This document shows positions 1 through 10,806 of a DNA stretch of 64,000 bases, piece by piece (within the stretch, counting starts at the first letter, position 1; each line of letters begins with the position of its first letter). Position numbers and translations under genes: made by a program. A model generated the notes under the pieces. That model made no database searches. It had not been told where the DNA came from and saw only the letters and a program-made list of their open reading frames with translations. This DNA comes from Mesodorylaimus sp. YZB2_4. Lineage: Eukaryota; Nematoda; Enoplea; Dorylaimida; Dorylaimidae. Where the stretch lies: positions 372,001 through 436,000 of the forward strand of contig JASANH010000183.1 of the NCBI GenBank assembly GCA_030248295.1, in the 5' to 3' direction.

Positions 1-59
1 TAACCGGCACTTTTGTCACTGATAACAATAAAAATGCTGTAGAAGGGCAAAATTTGCAG

Positions 60-106
60 CCCTTGCGCCTGGTTGACCATGGCGAGTTCCCCCTGGCTGA
101 AAGACG
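60..106 (+). repeat. Fragment of dispersed repeat family A
   Basis: A short stretch with the module 'gaccatggcgag' followed by 'ccctggctg' matches the 5' part of longer copies near 38262, 42688 and 48945. Only the first ~45 bases are recognisable here. Identity was judged by eye. Confidence 0.45.
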
Positions 107-485
107 TCGGCCACACTTTCTCCCTTGCGCCTCGTCCTTACAAAATTATCAAAAAATATCGAAAGATGGGTGCGTACTCAAAAAGGATGTCATGTTATAA
201 TGTTCAGCAGGCACGTCTTTTTACCAAACATTTTACCCCAAGGGATATTAGCGAGGGGCGTGTATCACTGCCCGACCTGGTGTATACTGTACAAGTGAGG
301 ATCTCTGGTATGCTTTTTAGAGATCCCGTCATAATCTCAACGGAAAGGAGGATAAACGGAGGTTTATGGAACAAAAGGTGCACGCCCTGAATTTGGGAAT
401 TTGCGCGTCCTTGAAGGCTTAATGTGTTTGAACCTTCGATTTTCTCCAGCCAGGTGTTGGCCCCTCCTTGGAACAATTTCTCCAG

Positions 486-923
486 ACTGAGTATTTGGCA
501 AAGCTCACCCATTTTACATTTCAGTATGCCTCGAGCAGCAACGCGCGCAAATTCTGTCGACCACTGTGCACACGTTGGGAATACCCCGTCATTTCGGCCA
601 GTTATGGTCAAGTGCAATTCGCCACCCAAAGTGTTCAGGCACCCGCTATAAAATCAGTCGCATGGAGCCGAGTTAAAATCTTTTTCGCCTCTCCATCGTA
701 TCGAGTGCACAGAGAAGAACCCTTGACGCAGGTTTATGTGCTAGTATGCAATATTGGGATCACACTGGGCGGTTATGCGGGCATTTCCATGATCACATTT
801 GCTGAGATCACAGCTTACGGATGCTTGATCATCGGAGTGCTACCTGCCGTCAGTAAGTTCAGGAGAATTATGCGAGAGAAGCTTACCAACTGGCGTAGAA
901 CTGACAACGACGACGGGCAGTGA
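486..923 (+). CDS. Degenerin/epithelial sodium channel family, 3'-terminal exon (partial gene)
   Basis: This is probably the last coding exon of an amiloride-sensitive sodium channel (DEG/ENaC/ASIC). It begins after the acceptor 'tttctccag' and runs 145 codons to TGA. It has a CRPLC cysteine pair in a context like the family's C-x-x-x-C before the second membrane segment, then a short extracellular stretch, then a hydrophobic segment starting LGGYAGISMITFAEI. In that segment G-I-S sits where the family's G/S-x-S selectivity filter lies. A basic tail ends the protein. Channels of this family are trimers in the plasma membrane passing sodium, often for mechanosensation or proton/peptide sensing. 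Upstream exons are mostly off the left edge; an open stretch around 100-300 (+) with a YSKRMSC segment could be one but I could not join it. A poly(A) signal lies at 1196. The family assignment rests on motif pattern only. Confidence 0.6.
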   Translation, partial: TEYLAKLTHFTFQYASSSNARKFCRPLCTRWEYPVISASYGQVQFATQSVQAPAIKSVAWSRVKIFFASPSYRVHREEPLTQVYVLVCNIGITLGGYAGISMITFAEITAYGCLIIGVLPAVSKFRRIMREKLTNWRRTDNDDGQ

Positions 924-3540
924 CGGGCTGAGATTGTACTCACAATCAGTGCACTATATGTGATGTATGACATATACTCGATAATGGTTTGTGGCATTTA
1001 TGTGACACTTGGCGTCATTTTTGTGTGCTCGTTGGGTGGACATTGATCGATATGACTATACTTATCACAATATCTCAGCGGGTGAGAATACGTGTTCTCT
1101 CTGTTTTCTGATTAATAATTCCTTTCTGCCCAAAATTTTGTATTATTACAGAATGATTTTGTCTGCGCAGGAATTATATATATTCTGTTTGGTTCAATAA
1201 AAATTTAAGAGTTAATCCGATGATCTAAGAATACAGGCACACAGCAAAGTAGCATAGCTTAGGACAGAGGAATCATATATTCGAGATGTCCAACCTTGCT
1301 ATGCAGCGGAATGCCCATCATCAGATAATAAACCATAAATTGTCGAATAAGACACTGGGGTTTTTTCATTCAAACCCTGTCCTGGAGAGCTTATTAGAGG
1401 AAATATTTGAAAGGGCTCTTATCGCCACGAGGACCCTTTATTGATACACACCCAATAAAACACTGGGTTGTTTTTAGTTCTCTGCACTTTGACCTATATT
1501 CCTATTCCCATAATATCCTTTAATAATTTCACTGTACCCACATTTTACCCCTAACATTCGCCACAGGGCAAATTACATCGAAAACAGGGCCGCATTTCAT
1601 ACCTCACATAAATACTTATTTCTTCACTCTAGGTATAGGGACTTATTTGAGGGATATACAAATATCAAGCAGCAAAAAAGGTAAAGTATGCTGAATGAGA
1701 CTCATGTGCACATGCGAATTCATGTGCGACTGAAATTCAATACATGAGTTCGCATGTGCGCGGGTAAAGTTATAAGTCGTATATAACTCTGTGCATACGC
1801 TTGACTGATCGTGAGCGGAGCAAAATAAAACTGCAGCGGGCCTTTGGTTCTGTGCCTAATGCCCTTTCTGGTCTGAAACCTGGGTACACGCATACATTAT
1901 ACGACCCAACCCGAGGGGATAGGTTACTTGATGCACCTGGTTTTGTATTCAGTTCATATAGTACTGTACGTAGTCTGTTATTAAGTGACCTCGCCCAGAG
2001 ACAGCAGAATACTTGGGCCATAATTCTGCAATATCATGGAAGTAATACAGCGTCTCTGACCATTCCCCGAGGAATCTACACCTCGCCCAAATACAGTAGA
2101 ATACCTTCCCTGGTCGAATTGATGGACATACAGTATGCCACAGTTCCAGGTGTCCAGGTGTGCCAGGTGTCCACACTGTGGATGGCGTTTGCCGATACCC
2201 CCCCCCCCTCCCCCCATCGTACGGTTCTCGGGTACAGTGTCACGCATAGGGGGGGGGGAGGTCAAAAATTATGAAAGTTCTTCATCGAGCGCTCCGAACG
2301 CTCATGTAACGCCAGTCCAGCCAAGAGTACAGTATGTACATAGATGTCGTTTGAAACGTATAAGGTGCAATGATTTTGCAGAGGAGGAACTGTCTTGTAA
2401 CTTAGCACCAGCATCGTGCAGTTCGTACTTGGTGCTGCAAAGGGTGGCAAGGGATCGAAGGACGCTAGATCACTGTGGAGGTCACACATCTCCATTAATT
2501 TCCAGGCAAATTCGTCTCATCACTGCTCGACCAGAGGAGAGCTCTGCCAAAAAATCAAAATTCGATTGCCTCAAAGATCGCCTCGATCAGGCTTTTGAGC
2601 AATAATCACGTCGTCTCCGCAACTGATCTTCAAAAACCAGCTTTCGACTATATAATGCGTTGAAAATTTTGCTGAGGTAAATGAAAAATGATTAAATTTT
2701 GAATGAACGCTTTTGAACGTTTAATGTTGATAGTGCCAACAAAACACGCTTTGTTCGAATTGGACGACATTCGGTCTCAGAAAAAATTTTTTAGTTGTGA
2801 ATACTCGCAGCCAAGGAATTGTTAAAAAGATGTGTACATTATGGAATAGAGGGGCCGAGACCCATCCACCAAAACCCGCTGAGATTAGTGTGGGAGGCAA
2901 ATAAAATCATTCGATTTCTTGACACCAGATTTTTGAAAATCCTTTTTGCAAACTATTATTTACATACAATATGTCTGATTCTCGACTCTTTTTGCTACCC
3001 CAAAATTTAATTTCCAAAAATACAGGACAGAAAGTACTTGTCTCGGCCCATCGCTTGCCGAGTGCGTATAGCACTCCTACAATCCTGCTTAGCAGCAAAT
3101 TCTAGTCATCGCGAAAGCAACTCTAGAAAGTCAAATATTTACGAAACGCTTATTGGAAAACTAGAAAAGCTAGTAACAAAGAAAACATAGCACTGGTCGG
3201 CGCGATCCAGCATTTCGACTGGAAAAGAAGTTATCTGGAAGAAACTTTGTTTCTGCTTTGTGGACGCAGTATACTGGTTTCTGAAAGTTTTTGATCCTAG
3301 ATCAAGTCTACAATTTCAGCGGGCAAAATTTTACGTCCGAACAATTTCTCAAGGCTGACATAAAGATATCTAATTGCGACAGCAAGACCTCGACTCTGTT
3401 TAGAATTTCGGAAATTTTTAATTGTTATAAACTTTGTAGCAAGGGTGTTTAGAAAATTGCAAAACTGATTTTGCACTGTGCAATTGATACCCTCAACATT
3501 GGCCAATTGTTTGACGGTCTTATCAGCTAAATTATTCACC
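924..3540. other. Intergenic stretch without an assigned gene
   Basis: AT-rich at both ends. At 2195-2262 a run of C followed 50 bases later by a run of G forms a potential hairpin. At 2506-2605 (+) there is an exon-like piece: acceptor 'taatttccag', then 33 codons ending in TAA, with a charged tail (KKSKFDCLKDRLDQAFEQ). It could be a last exon of an unknown gene, but no upstream exon could be joined and I give it little weight (about 0.25). Nothing else is recognisable. Confidence 0.4.
1196..1201 (+). terminator. Poly(A) signal AATAAA
   Basis: A canonical AATAAA lies 273 bases past the stop codon of the degenerin exon on the same strand, a plausible 3'-UTR length. Confidence 0.45.
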
Positions 3541-3828
3541 ATGCCCTACGTGATCGTAGCCACTCAACTGGTCAGCGATGGTCCCCGTGGTGTAATCTAT
3601 GGTCCGACAGTGGTCGGCGACCAACATAGTGATCCCATATTGATGGGCCAGCTGGGCGCATCAGTTACCAAAATTGTGGGTTATAACTTTTTCCAATTTA
3701 CAACCGAGGATATACCGCGAGTGGTCTTGAATAAATTGGATGCCCTGGGGTATCGAGTGGTGTCGATGACTGGAAATTATCCCGAATGGTCATGGATTTT
3801 GCACAAACCAGAGACAGCTGATAAATGA
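3541..3828 (+). CDS. GCHFR: GTP cyclohydrolase I feedback regulatory protein (GFRP)
   Basis: A single-exon gene of 95 residues. GFRP binds GTP cyclohydrolase I as a pentamer and mediates inhibition by tetrahydrobiopterin and activation by phenylalanine, so it tunes BH4 supply for aromatic amino acid hydroxylases. The protein starts MPYVIVATQ and carries family signatures PTVVGDQHSDP (about 22-32), LMGQLGAS, an R-V-V-L-N-K-L segment and YRVVSMTG near the C-terminus, closing with W-x-L-H-K. Length is close to the 84-residue mammalian protein; the extra residues lie in an N-terminal loop (GPRGVIYG) and a short tail. The first ATG gives exactly the conserved N-terminus. Vertebrate GFRP genes have introns, so a single exon here is notable; frame and residues look intact, arguing against a pseudogene. 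Confidence 0.93.
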   Translation: MPYVIVATQLVSDGPRGVIYGPTVVGDQHSDPILMGQLGASVTKIVGYNFFQFTTEDIPRVVLNKLDALGYRVVSMTGNYPEWSWILHKPETADK

Positions 3829-3906
3829 TTTATGGTGGTCAGAGAAAAATTGGGCTAGGATATACCATGTAACTACGTATCGATTAGGTATAATGATAAA
3901 TGCATC

Positions 3907-4345
3907 ATAATGGACCCTCATAGGCTTGCTTCTGTACAATCATACTCGTGACTTACTTGTTGCTGGCAAAGTTTAAGCTGCTTTAAGAATGTTTCAAATG
4001 TTTTATGTAAGATTGTTGAGAGTTGTATTGCGTATGGCCTACACACTCAACCAGCCGACATCAAAACTCTGCGCTAAATGTCCTGCAGTGATGCATTCAT
4101 TGGCCTTGCTCACGTATTGAGGCTGTTTTCCCAACAGTGGGAAATTCCGTAACCCTCTTGTAACGACAACTACAGGGCACTCTTTTACAAGGGCCGGGCA
4201 GAGCCCACCAGGGCCGAAAAGCAAAGGGCCGCAGCGTCCCCACGCCCCCCCCCCCCCCACCCACAACCGACCCCCCCCCAAAAAAAGTACTGTACGATGC
4301 TGCTCATCTAACCACTTTGTGGAAGTTTGACTGACAATCGACACT
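3907..4345 (-). repeat. Left arm of a large inverted repeat
   Basis: On the minus strand this matches the plus strand of 5030-5375 over several blocks, among them 'gttgctggcaaagttt', 'gtcgttacaagagggtta' and 'gttagatgagcagcatcg'. A C-rich insertion at about 4175-4285 interrupts this arm. The homologous minus-strand frame reads ANECITAGHLAQSFDVG against ANECIDAGQLAQSFDVG in the other arm. The right arm lies inside the MULE-like element at 4810-5503. Confidence 0.75.
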
Positions 4346-4500
4346 CTGCACGGAGCCAGCAGCTGGGAGCGTCACCCGTCAGGATGATGTTTCAGCCATG
4401 GACTAGGTCGGAAGGCTTGGTTGGCCCTAAGTTTTTGGCGTGGTGTAAAAGCTCTAATGGTCACTCCCTCCAATAATACGGATCCCGTCGTATTACAACT
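4345..4500 (+). repeat. Dispersed repeat family B, copy 1
   Basis: Contains 'gggagcgtcacccgt', then 'tttcagccatgg', then 'aatacgga...gtcgtattaca'. The same order of blocks recurs at 17890-18045 (+), and the first blocks recur in reverse orientation at 33100-33155. The role is unknown; it may be a SINE. Confidence 0.65.
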
Positions 4501-4954
4501 TGTCTACGGGCACGGGTTCTCTGGGCCTTAGGTTGATCAGGACTCACAACCTGGGACCAAATTCAGCGCACGCAGGCCAGAGACATTTGATTATTGACAA
4601 CCCTAATAATGCCGTAATGAACCACACGATAACTCTCGATGTCAGTCAACTAACGGTCTCTCTAACACAGAACGCGCACGCCCAACCAGAACAAGGCAGC
4701 ATTACACTATCACTCAAATACAGGCGTAAGCTTACACTCCAACACAGCTTCATCGCACTCGCAGCCAGCTCTTCTAGGCTAATTATTTACTATCTGCACT
4801 GACTCAACTGGTGTCGCGACAAAATTTCCTGGCGCAAAATGTCCAGGGATAAACTGTCCTCATACTATGTCCTGTACATGCTCGACAAAATGTTGTGCAA
4901 TTTTGTCCTGTACATAAAATCCTGGACCTAAACGTCCTACCAAAATTGTCTGGG

Positions 4955-5030
4955 TATGATATTTAGATTCAGCACCCACGTTTTAGTGGGGCAGTCAAAA
5001 TTCTAGACCTCCAGCACCCATGTAAGAAAA
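4955..5030 (+). repeat. Half copy of foldback MITE family C
   Basis: Runs from 'gatatttagattcagca' to 'attctagacctccagca', matching one arm of the full palindromic copies at 23138-23335 and 34966-35165. It sits inside the MULE-like element at 4810-5503. Confidence 0.65.
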
Positions 5031-5088
5031 GTCGATTGCAAGAAAAGCAGAGTACCGATTGCCAGACGAGCCTCTACAAAGTGTTTAG

Positions 5089-5223
5089 ATGAGCAGCATC
5101 GTAGTTGTCGTTACAAGAGGGTTATTCAATTACCCAGGATTGAAGGAAGCGCAACAATACGCGAACAAGGCCAATGAATGCATCGATGCGGGACAATTAG
5201 CACAGAGTTTTGATGTTGGTTGA
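5089..5223 (+). other. Short conserved ORF of unknown function inside the MULE-like element
   Basis: An ATG-started frame of 44 residues begins MSSIVVVVTRG, contains NYPGLKEAQQYANKANEC, and ends AQSFDVG before TGA. The inverted copy at 4170-4060 (-) keeps the same frame with conservative differences, which is why I record it. I do not recognise a family. It may be a piece of a captured gene or merely a repeat that happens to be open. Confidence 0.3.
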
Positions 5224-5760
5224 GTGTGAATAATCGCACACGTTCAACCGAACTCTAAACAATCTTACGTCAATCATTTAAAACATTATTGCAGCAGCTC
5301 AAACTTTGCCAGCAACAAGTACTACAAGTGTGATTGTTCTGTACAGTAGCAAGCCTATAAGGGTGCGATACGGCTGCACGATGAATTTCACAGAACATTT
5401 TTGCTGGGGGACATTTTGCGCAAGTCATGTCCATTATGTACATTAAGTACATTAAGTATGCGGACATTCTACCCCCCTCCCTCCGGACATTTTGTCGCAG
5501 ACCCACTCGACTTCCTCTTCACTCAATCGCTGCCAGTTAAATGAAAGTTGGTGTTGCTCAGCTCAGAGTAAACTGTAATAATCAGTCGGTCTCTTGGCGC
5601 GACTCAAACCCAGATAATGTTTCTAACACCAGTGCCCGCATACTGTTAATCGTATTTGAACATTACAAGCGAAATCCTGACATTAAAGTACCTCCTACAA
5701 TCCAGTGAGAATATACGAAGTCTTAAAATTTTTATGTTTTACAAGTCATCACAAATTCAA

Positions 5761-8490
5761 TCAATATCCAGGGGCTGTTCTAGGTTCGGGGCAAGCACTG
5801 CACGATCCACTGCTGCCATTCGCCCCCTTGGGGCCAGTTGGCCCTCTACTGCCTGGATTGCCAGCCGTGCCTGGATCGCCAGGATCACCTGGAGGGCCTG
5901 GATTAGCACTGCCGTAGCCAGCAGGGACTCCTGGTTGGCCAGGGGGTCCGGGTAGACCAGGAATTCCAGCGGGGCCTGCGGGTCCGGCTGGTCCTGGGAT
6001 GCCTGAAGAGTAAGCATAGAAGAGTGCAAAAAATAGAAGAGAGTGGTGGCCAATGCTTACCTCCTCCTTCGATCGTTATCCCAGTATCGCCTGGTTGACC
6101 TTTCTCACCGTTTCGACCAGCAGGTCCAGGGAGGCCAGGCGGGCCTGGTGACCCGGGTTGCGACCCGTAATCTCCAATGGGTGCATCAGGACCCTGTAAA
6201 AACTCTGCTTACACAATGCACGCTCTAGTTTGCTGGGCACTTACAGCGTCCCCGGGAGGTCCTTTCGGGCCCTTTGTTCCACGCGGGCCTGACAGTCCTA
6301 AAAATCTGGCGCATTTATAAGGAGAAGACCTATTTTCGTTTATCAAACCTTCGATAGGTGGCGGGCAGGCGCAGTTCGATCCATATCCTGGGATCCCATT
6401 ACCCTGTTGGCCCGGCCTGCCGTCTGTCCCTGGATTTCCAGCTAGGCCATCGTTGCCATCCCTACCGTCTTGCCCCGGCAGTCCTGGTGTTCCAGGCGGA
6501 CCCTGTTGGCACGTGCAGCCTAAATGCATACATTGTCACTATGTTTGACCCTTGGTCAATTACGCTTACATTCGGACGAAAACGGTGGCTCTGGCGTCGG
6601 ATAGCCGACAGGGGGAGTTGGGGGTGGATAAACAAGCGGCTGACTAGGTGGCGGGTAAATAATGGGACTGGATGGAAGGGGATACACGTCAGGGGTGGCT
6701 GGTGATGGGTATCGCACAGGTATGGTTGGAGGTGGATAATGGTCAGCTTGACGTTGCTGGCGATGTGGAGCTGGCAGATCGGGGTCCTTTATTTCAGCAA
6801 CGGTGGCTGTACGAGTCAATGGCAAGCCTTTCGTGATTTTCAGGCTGATCATTTCGTATCGCATGTCTTCAGTGCGAATCTACAACAGTTTTGATAAGAG
6901 AATGCGCATTCTTAGGAGTCACAATGGCTGCAAGGGTATAACGAAGGGTCCACCGTAAATACAGACCAAAAGTGGCTCGATAACTCTGGCGCTCTGATTT
7001 TGTTCACAGTGGTAAGCCCCTGATCATGCGCAACACCACCTTGACTGCATATCGTACATACGGGTATATGCTGCAGCTCGGAATCCATCGCAGTTTATGT
7101 TTCAAACAAGACTTTTATTATGTTTGAAATACCCAGAATTCGATGACATCCTTTTTTCTCGTGGACAGTCGTAGAAGCGTGCAGTGGATTTGGAAACTAT
7201 TGGTGTGACGTGCAAAAGGTTTCTTATTTTGCTGTGGGAGAGGTCAAATTCAAATGGCCAGCCAGTAATTACCCAAGATGGCATGGTATGAGTCCACACA
7301 AATGCCAGCCAGAAGTTTTGATAGTTTCTATTTACCCTTCCCTGGTCCGCGAGGGGCAAATTCATGGAATTCTGAATAGTATTACAGGCGCGGTAGAAAA
7401 ATACAACCTTTTCCTCAAAATTTTTTGTGGGTTGGGCGCCGTGCCACCCCAGTTGCACACGGGACTTCCAACCCGTTTTGCCTATAGCCGACCAGCATTC
7501 ATGAATATTAAGCAAGGCCGTGAGGTGACCAGCTCTCACAGCAGCTTCCCTCTTTATGTCTTCAGGGCAACCTGTGCCAACACCATCATCGCAGGATGAC
7601 TCCTTCCCAACCGATGTCCCAAAACCAGTTTCCTGATTCTCTGCTCGTTCCGCGTCCGCCACTTGACCGCACCCAGTGAGTAGCCCAGAGCCAGATGTGC
7701 AAGGCCAGCGATGGACTTGCTAAATCGCCGTCGAAGACCGCCCCCCCTCTGAGAACGGACTTGCTAAACTGCCGTCCTCAGCCGGAACAGAACTGCGGCC
7801 TCCCAGTCAGGGTTGCTGGCCCAAGCAATGTGGGACGCCTTAACCAACTGAGCCACCGCGGCTCTGTCAGCAGAGCCCTGTTGAACAGAATCCTCTCATA
7901 TGGCCTACTTATGAGTAATAAAATATGGGCCTTCCGCAAGGTGTAAGATGCATAAACTCTGCTGCGCACGGCAGGTACTCATTCCTGGTAATGCGGGGCA
8001 TCTATGTGGACCGTGTGCTGCCATGACAGTAGGCCTAGTCTGTCATCACCTCACTTTCGCGACACAGAAAGCGCGAGGGGGCTGATTCTTCCACCATGTC
8101 TGTGGGGGGGAAGGGGGGGGAATCCTTGACTCACAAAACCATGAGCAGCCCAGTCGCTCTCGCTTTCAAATCATGCCTTGTACTTCATTATATTCTTCTA
8201 TTCACCCCAGCACCCAAGATCCTCCCTCCCTAATTCGCTTCGACTAGACCTGTCATCCTTACCTTGCAGAAGTCCACTTCATCCCTCAACATCGAGTGCA
8301 CACTCTGCACATAATTATAAGCCATCGGGACACTAATGATGGACACGATCACGGCCACTGTGCCAAATGTAATACCAAGGAAGGCCAGACGCCGGAAATC
8401 TTCAGCCTCTTTATACTTCCGAGCCAATTCTGGTTCTAAGCTTGACTTATCTTCGTCTTTTGAGAAATTCTTTTTGAACGTGGAGATCAT
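5761..8490 (-). CDS. Cuticle collagen (nematode type)
   Basis: Six exons, all joins in frame: 8490-8263, 6879-6570, 6519-6349, 6297-6245, 6193-6061, 6002-5761, giving 378 residues. Cuticle collagens are secreted, trimerise through Gly-X-Y and are cross-linked into the exoskeleton. The start at 8490 (MISTFKKNF) gives a short basic cytoplasmic part, then [19 protein letters not shown] and onward, the N-terminal membrane segment typical of nematode cuticle collagens, ending DEVDFCK. Exon 2 holds HRQQRQ, an R-x-x-R subtilisin-like site, and a long Pro/Tyr region with PxYPPP-like repeats. Exon 3 opens with a Cys cluster (C-C-T-C-Q-Q-G) directly before Gly-X-Y; a second Cys cluster (CACPPP) breaks the helix, and CSAC closes it. 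The Tyr/Pro-rich spacer is unusually long. Intron 1 (8262-6880) carries a tRNA-like repeat. An upstream in-frame Met at about 8664 was rejected because it adds an untypical hydrophobic extension. Confidence 0.92.
7695..7885 (-). repeat. tRNA-derived SINE-like sequence in collagen intron 1
   Basis: On the minus strand 'tggctcagttggttaagg' is a good A-box of a tRNA-like promoter, followed ~45 bases later by a degenerate B-box region. Next to it, 'ggacttgctaaa' occurs twice about 38 bases apart, a small tandem duplication. It lies wholly within collagen intron 1. Confidence 0.5.
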
Positions 8491-10806
8491 TTTAGCCACC
8501 AATTTTTTGAAATTGATCCTAAATTTTGAGAAGTTCAGTTTTGAGTCAATTTTTTTGAAAATCCAAAAAATAATATGAGAAACTGTAATCTCTTGACAGA
8601 ACAGAAAAAAGTAAATGAAGATTTTATGGCACAGCAAGAATCGCAAAAAAAGCTTATTCTTCAAAAATTCAACTTTGCTCCCAAGTCAAAAGCAGTCGTG
8701 CACAAGACTCCACAGTCAAGCGTGCCTCCTCGACTAACGGAACCCTCCCTCCACTCCATTTTATATGTCCATAAACTCTTCCATCTTCCTCGAAATTACA
8801 AAGTTCATGTGTTCCAGTCTATAAAATTTTTCTCAACTCAAGAGTGAAACGCGAAAAGTGCTCTTTTAACCAGCAGGAAAAGATTTCTCACAGCTCGTAA
8901 AAGTTGACCCCTCGTTCGACCTACTGTAGTCTTTATTTTCCATAAATGGCACGTGGTAAGGATAAGATTTTACAGCTGGTCAAATTACACAGTCAACACT
9001 GGCACACTGGCCATTAAATGAAGTTCTTAAGATTGTAAAGTTTTTTGACCCGAATCTTAGAAAGTTCTTTAACCTAGATCAAAATCGAAGGTCCTTATTT
9101 TCTGTGCGATCTTAGATGATTTTAAAGACAATTGGCAAGGAAGTTGGCCAAAAGATGGAAGGGGCGGGCGAAGGGCGTGTACGTCGAGCACCGCAGTGGG
9201 AAGGTGGTAATTTGGTTGTCGGGCAGTAGATGACAAGGGATGTCCATGCGCGCAGTGGGGACGAAAGCTGTTTCGGCGAGTGCTCTTGATATTTCTGCTT
9301 TGCCCTTTTCACTCATTGTCATAGATTAGACATTAGTCAGCTTGTAATTCCAAACAAGGCAGGAAAATTCAAATTTGGGATTTCATGCTTTTAACGTTAG
9401 AGTAATGATTTGAAAGCAGAAGAGGCAAAACATCTTAAGCTGGCCCCGAGCAGCTCTTCTCGACGTAGCACCTTCACAAAGTTCACAATGTCCGACTGAC
9501 ACAGGCTAGCCGACTCGTGCATGATGGTCATGCCAAGTGCACGCCACTCAAGACATGACGTACTCCTGGAACAGTGTAATTGCGGCCTAGGTAGGCAAAA
9601 GACTGACCTGAAAGTAAGCAGTAGTACTGTAAGCTAAGGCGAACCCACGGGAGGTACAGTAAGTCCTGGTTCCAATTCTCCAGTAGAGGTCTAAGAGGGT
9701 CGGCGGCACACAAAAGACACAGTTGGCCACCTCCTCCCACAGCATCCTCACTGGCGTTGTCGTTCTTCTCCGACAGCAGCGTCCTCGGTGCTCATTCTTT
9801 GACTCACATCCACCACGGCGAACATGATTGAAATGCTCTGAAACAAAAGAATGATTTGAGTAAAGAAAGAATGACCTTTTAAAAAAGCTAAAAACTTGAC
9901 TGACTTTAAATGTGGCGGGAAATGTGAAATTTAATTTTCCTAAAGGAAAGATAAGTACACCTTGAAGCTATGATTGAAAGCACGAGACATTGATGGACAG
10001 ATTTCACAACAAGAAAAGACACATACCTTACATCACGCGCTTAAGAATTTTTCCAAAGTCTCAATTAGCAGTAACGAGCACTAAACATAGTTTGGGGCCT
10101 GATTTGGCTAGATAGGCCGCTTTGGTCTAACCTGGCCCGACGGAGATGCTCACAGTGGGCGCCTCTCACGCTGGGCGCCCACTTACAGGGTAGAGTTCGA
10201 CTCCCACCTGGGTAAAAATGATTGTCAATTTAGTCAGTAATAGCCCTCGAGTGCACTATATGATGCTTGGCTGTGGATAAGTATGACATGAAGTCAGAGG
10301 GAAGCTGTCGCGTGTGAGTGGGCCTCCTCACGGCCTCTCATCATTTTTTTTGGACTGGACACCACATTTAGGCGCGTCTTTGCGGTTGCCTGAACCACTG
10401 CACCACTGCGGTAGGATCATATTCTGACTGCTGGCTGGTTACAGCCGAACAGGTTGCGTGTCTTGGGAGCAGGTGGAGCGACAAGAAGACCAGCTTCCAA
10501 AACGCAAATCGTTCATCATCCTATCCAAAACAGCAGCAGCAGATTTGAGTGGGGGGCCTTGCTTGATAGCGCTTGCTATCAAGCAAATAAGCATGCCGAC
10601 CATCTCTTGTTGCACAAAGTGTAAGTCTTCGCCCTTGGCTGACTTCTAAGTCGTCTGGGTTTAGAGCTGCTGTGTGTTCCAATCCACCCACACGCGCAGT
10701 TTAATTCTCAAATTCACACTCTGACAAGCCAAGCCAACGAAAGCACACAAAAACAACAGATGCTTCTTATACATATCAACCAACTCTGGCATTTCTCACA
10801 ATCAAC
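8491..10806. other. Intergenic region between collagen and MULE transposase genes
   Basis: Holds a SINE at 10106-10290. Two minus-strand open pieces look more protein-like than noise: 9322-9122 (66 codons, starting MTMSEKGKAEISRALAET) and 9530-9435 (MTIMHESASLCQSDIV...). Near 9815-9845 (-) an acceptor 'tttgtttcag' precedes SISIMFAVVD and a 'gtgagt' donor. I could not join these into a gene or recognise a family. The 8491-9100 part is AT-rich and otherwise empty. Confidence 0.35.
10106..10290 (+). repeat. tRNA-derived SINE family D, copy 1
   Basis: Contains 'gcctctcacgctgggcgc', then B-box-like 'ggtagagttcgactccc', then 'tgattgtcaa', 'gccctcgagtgcactata' and a 3' part 'tgcttggctgtgga...agtatgacatg'. 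The same blocks occur in order at 33715-33870 and 48575-48740. The tRNA-like head and shared tail mark it as a SINE. Confidence 0.8.

Larger units (their letters stand above)
4810..5503. mobile_element. MULE-like non-autonomous element with repeated 'gacaaaatgtcc' termini
   Basis: The left end reads ggtgtcgcgacaaaat and the reverse complement of the right end reads ggtctgcgacaaaat. Both termini hold further degenerate copies of the motif 'aaaatgtcc' in their first ~100 bases. Flanks are gactcaact (4801-4809) and cactcgact (5504-5512), 7 of 9 identical, as expected for an old 9-bp target duplication. Size is 694 bp, close to the 707-bp element at 56968. The inside holds half of a foldback MITE (4955-5030) and the right arm of the large inverted repeat, so it has taken up or been filled by other sequence. 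No transposase is encoded. Confidence 0.6.

Noticed and set aside
1801..2274. 157-codon plus-strand ORF and overlapping minus-strand frames near 2.0 kb
   Set aside because: Poly-Pro comes from a C-run; frames overlap on both strands without recognisable motifs.
7102..7662. 186-codon minus-strand ORF in collagen intron 1
   Set aside because: No family resemblance, composition like translated non-coding DNA, and it lies within an intron whose flanking exons join perfectly in frame.
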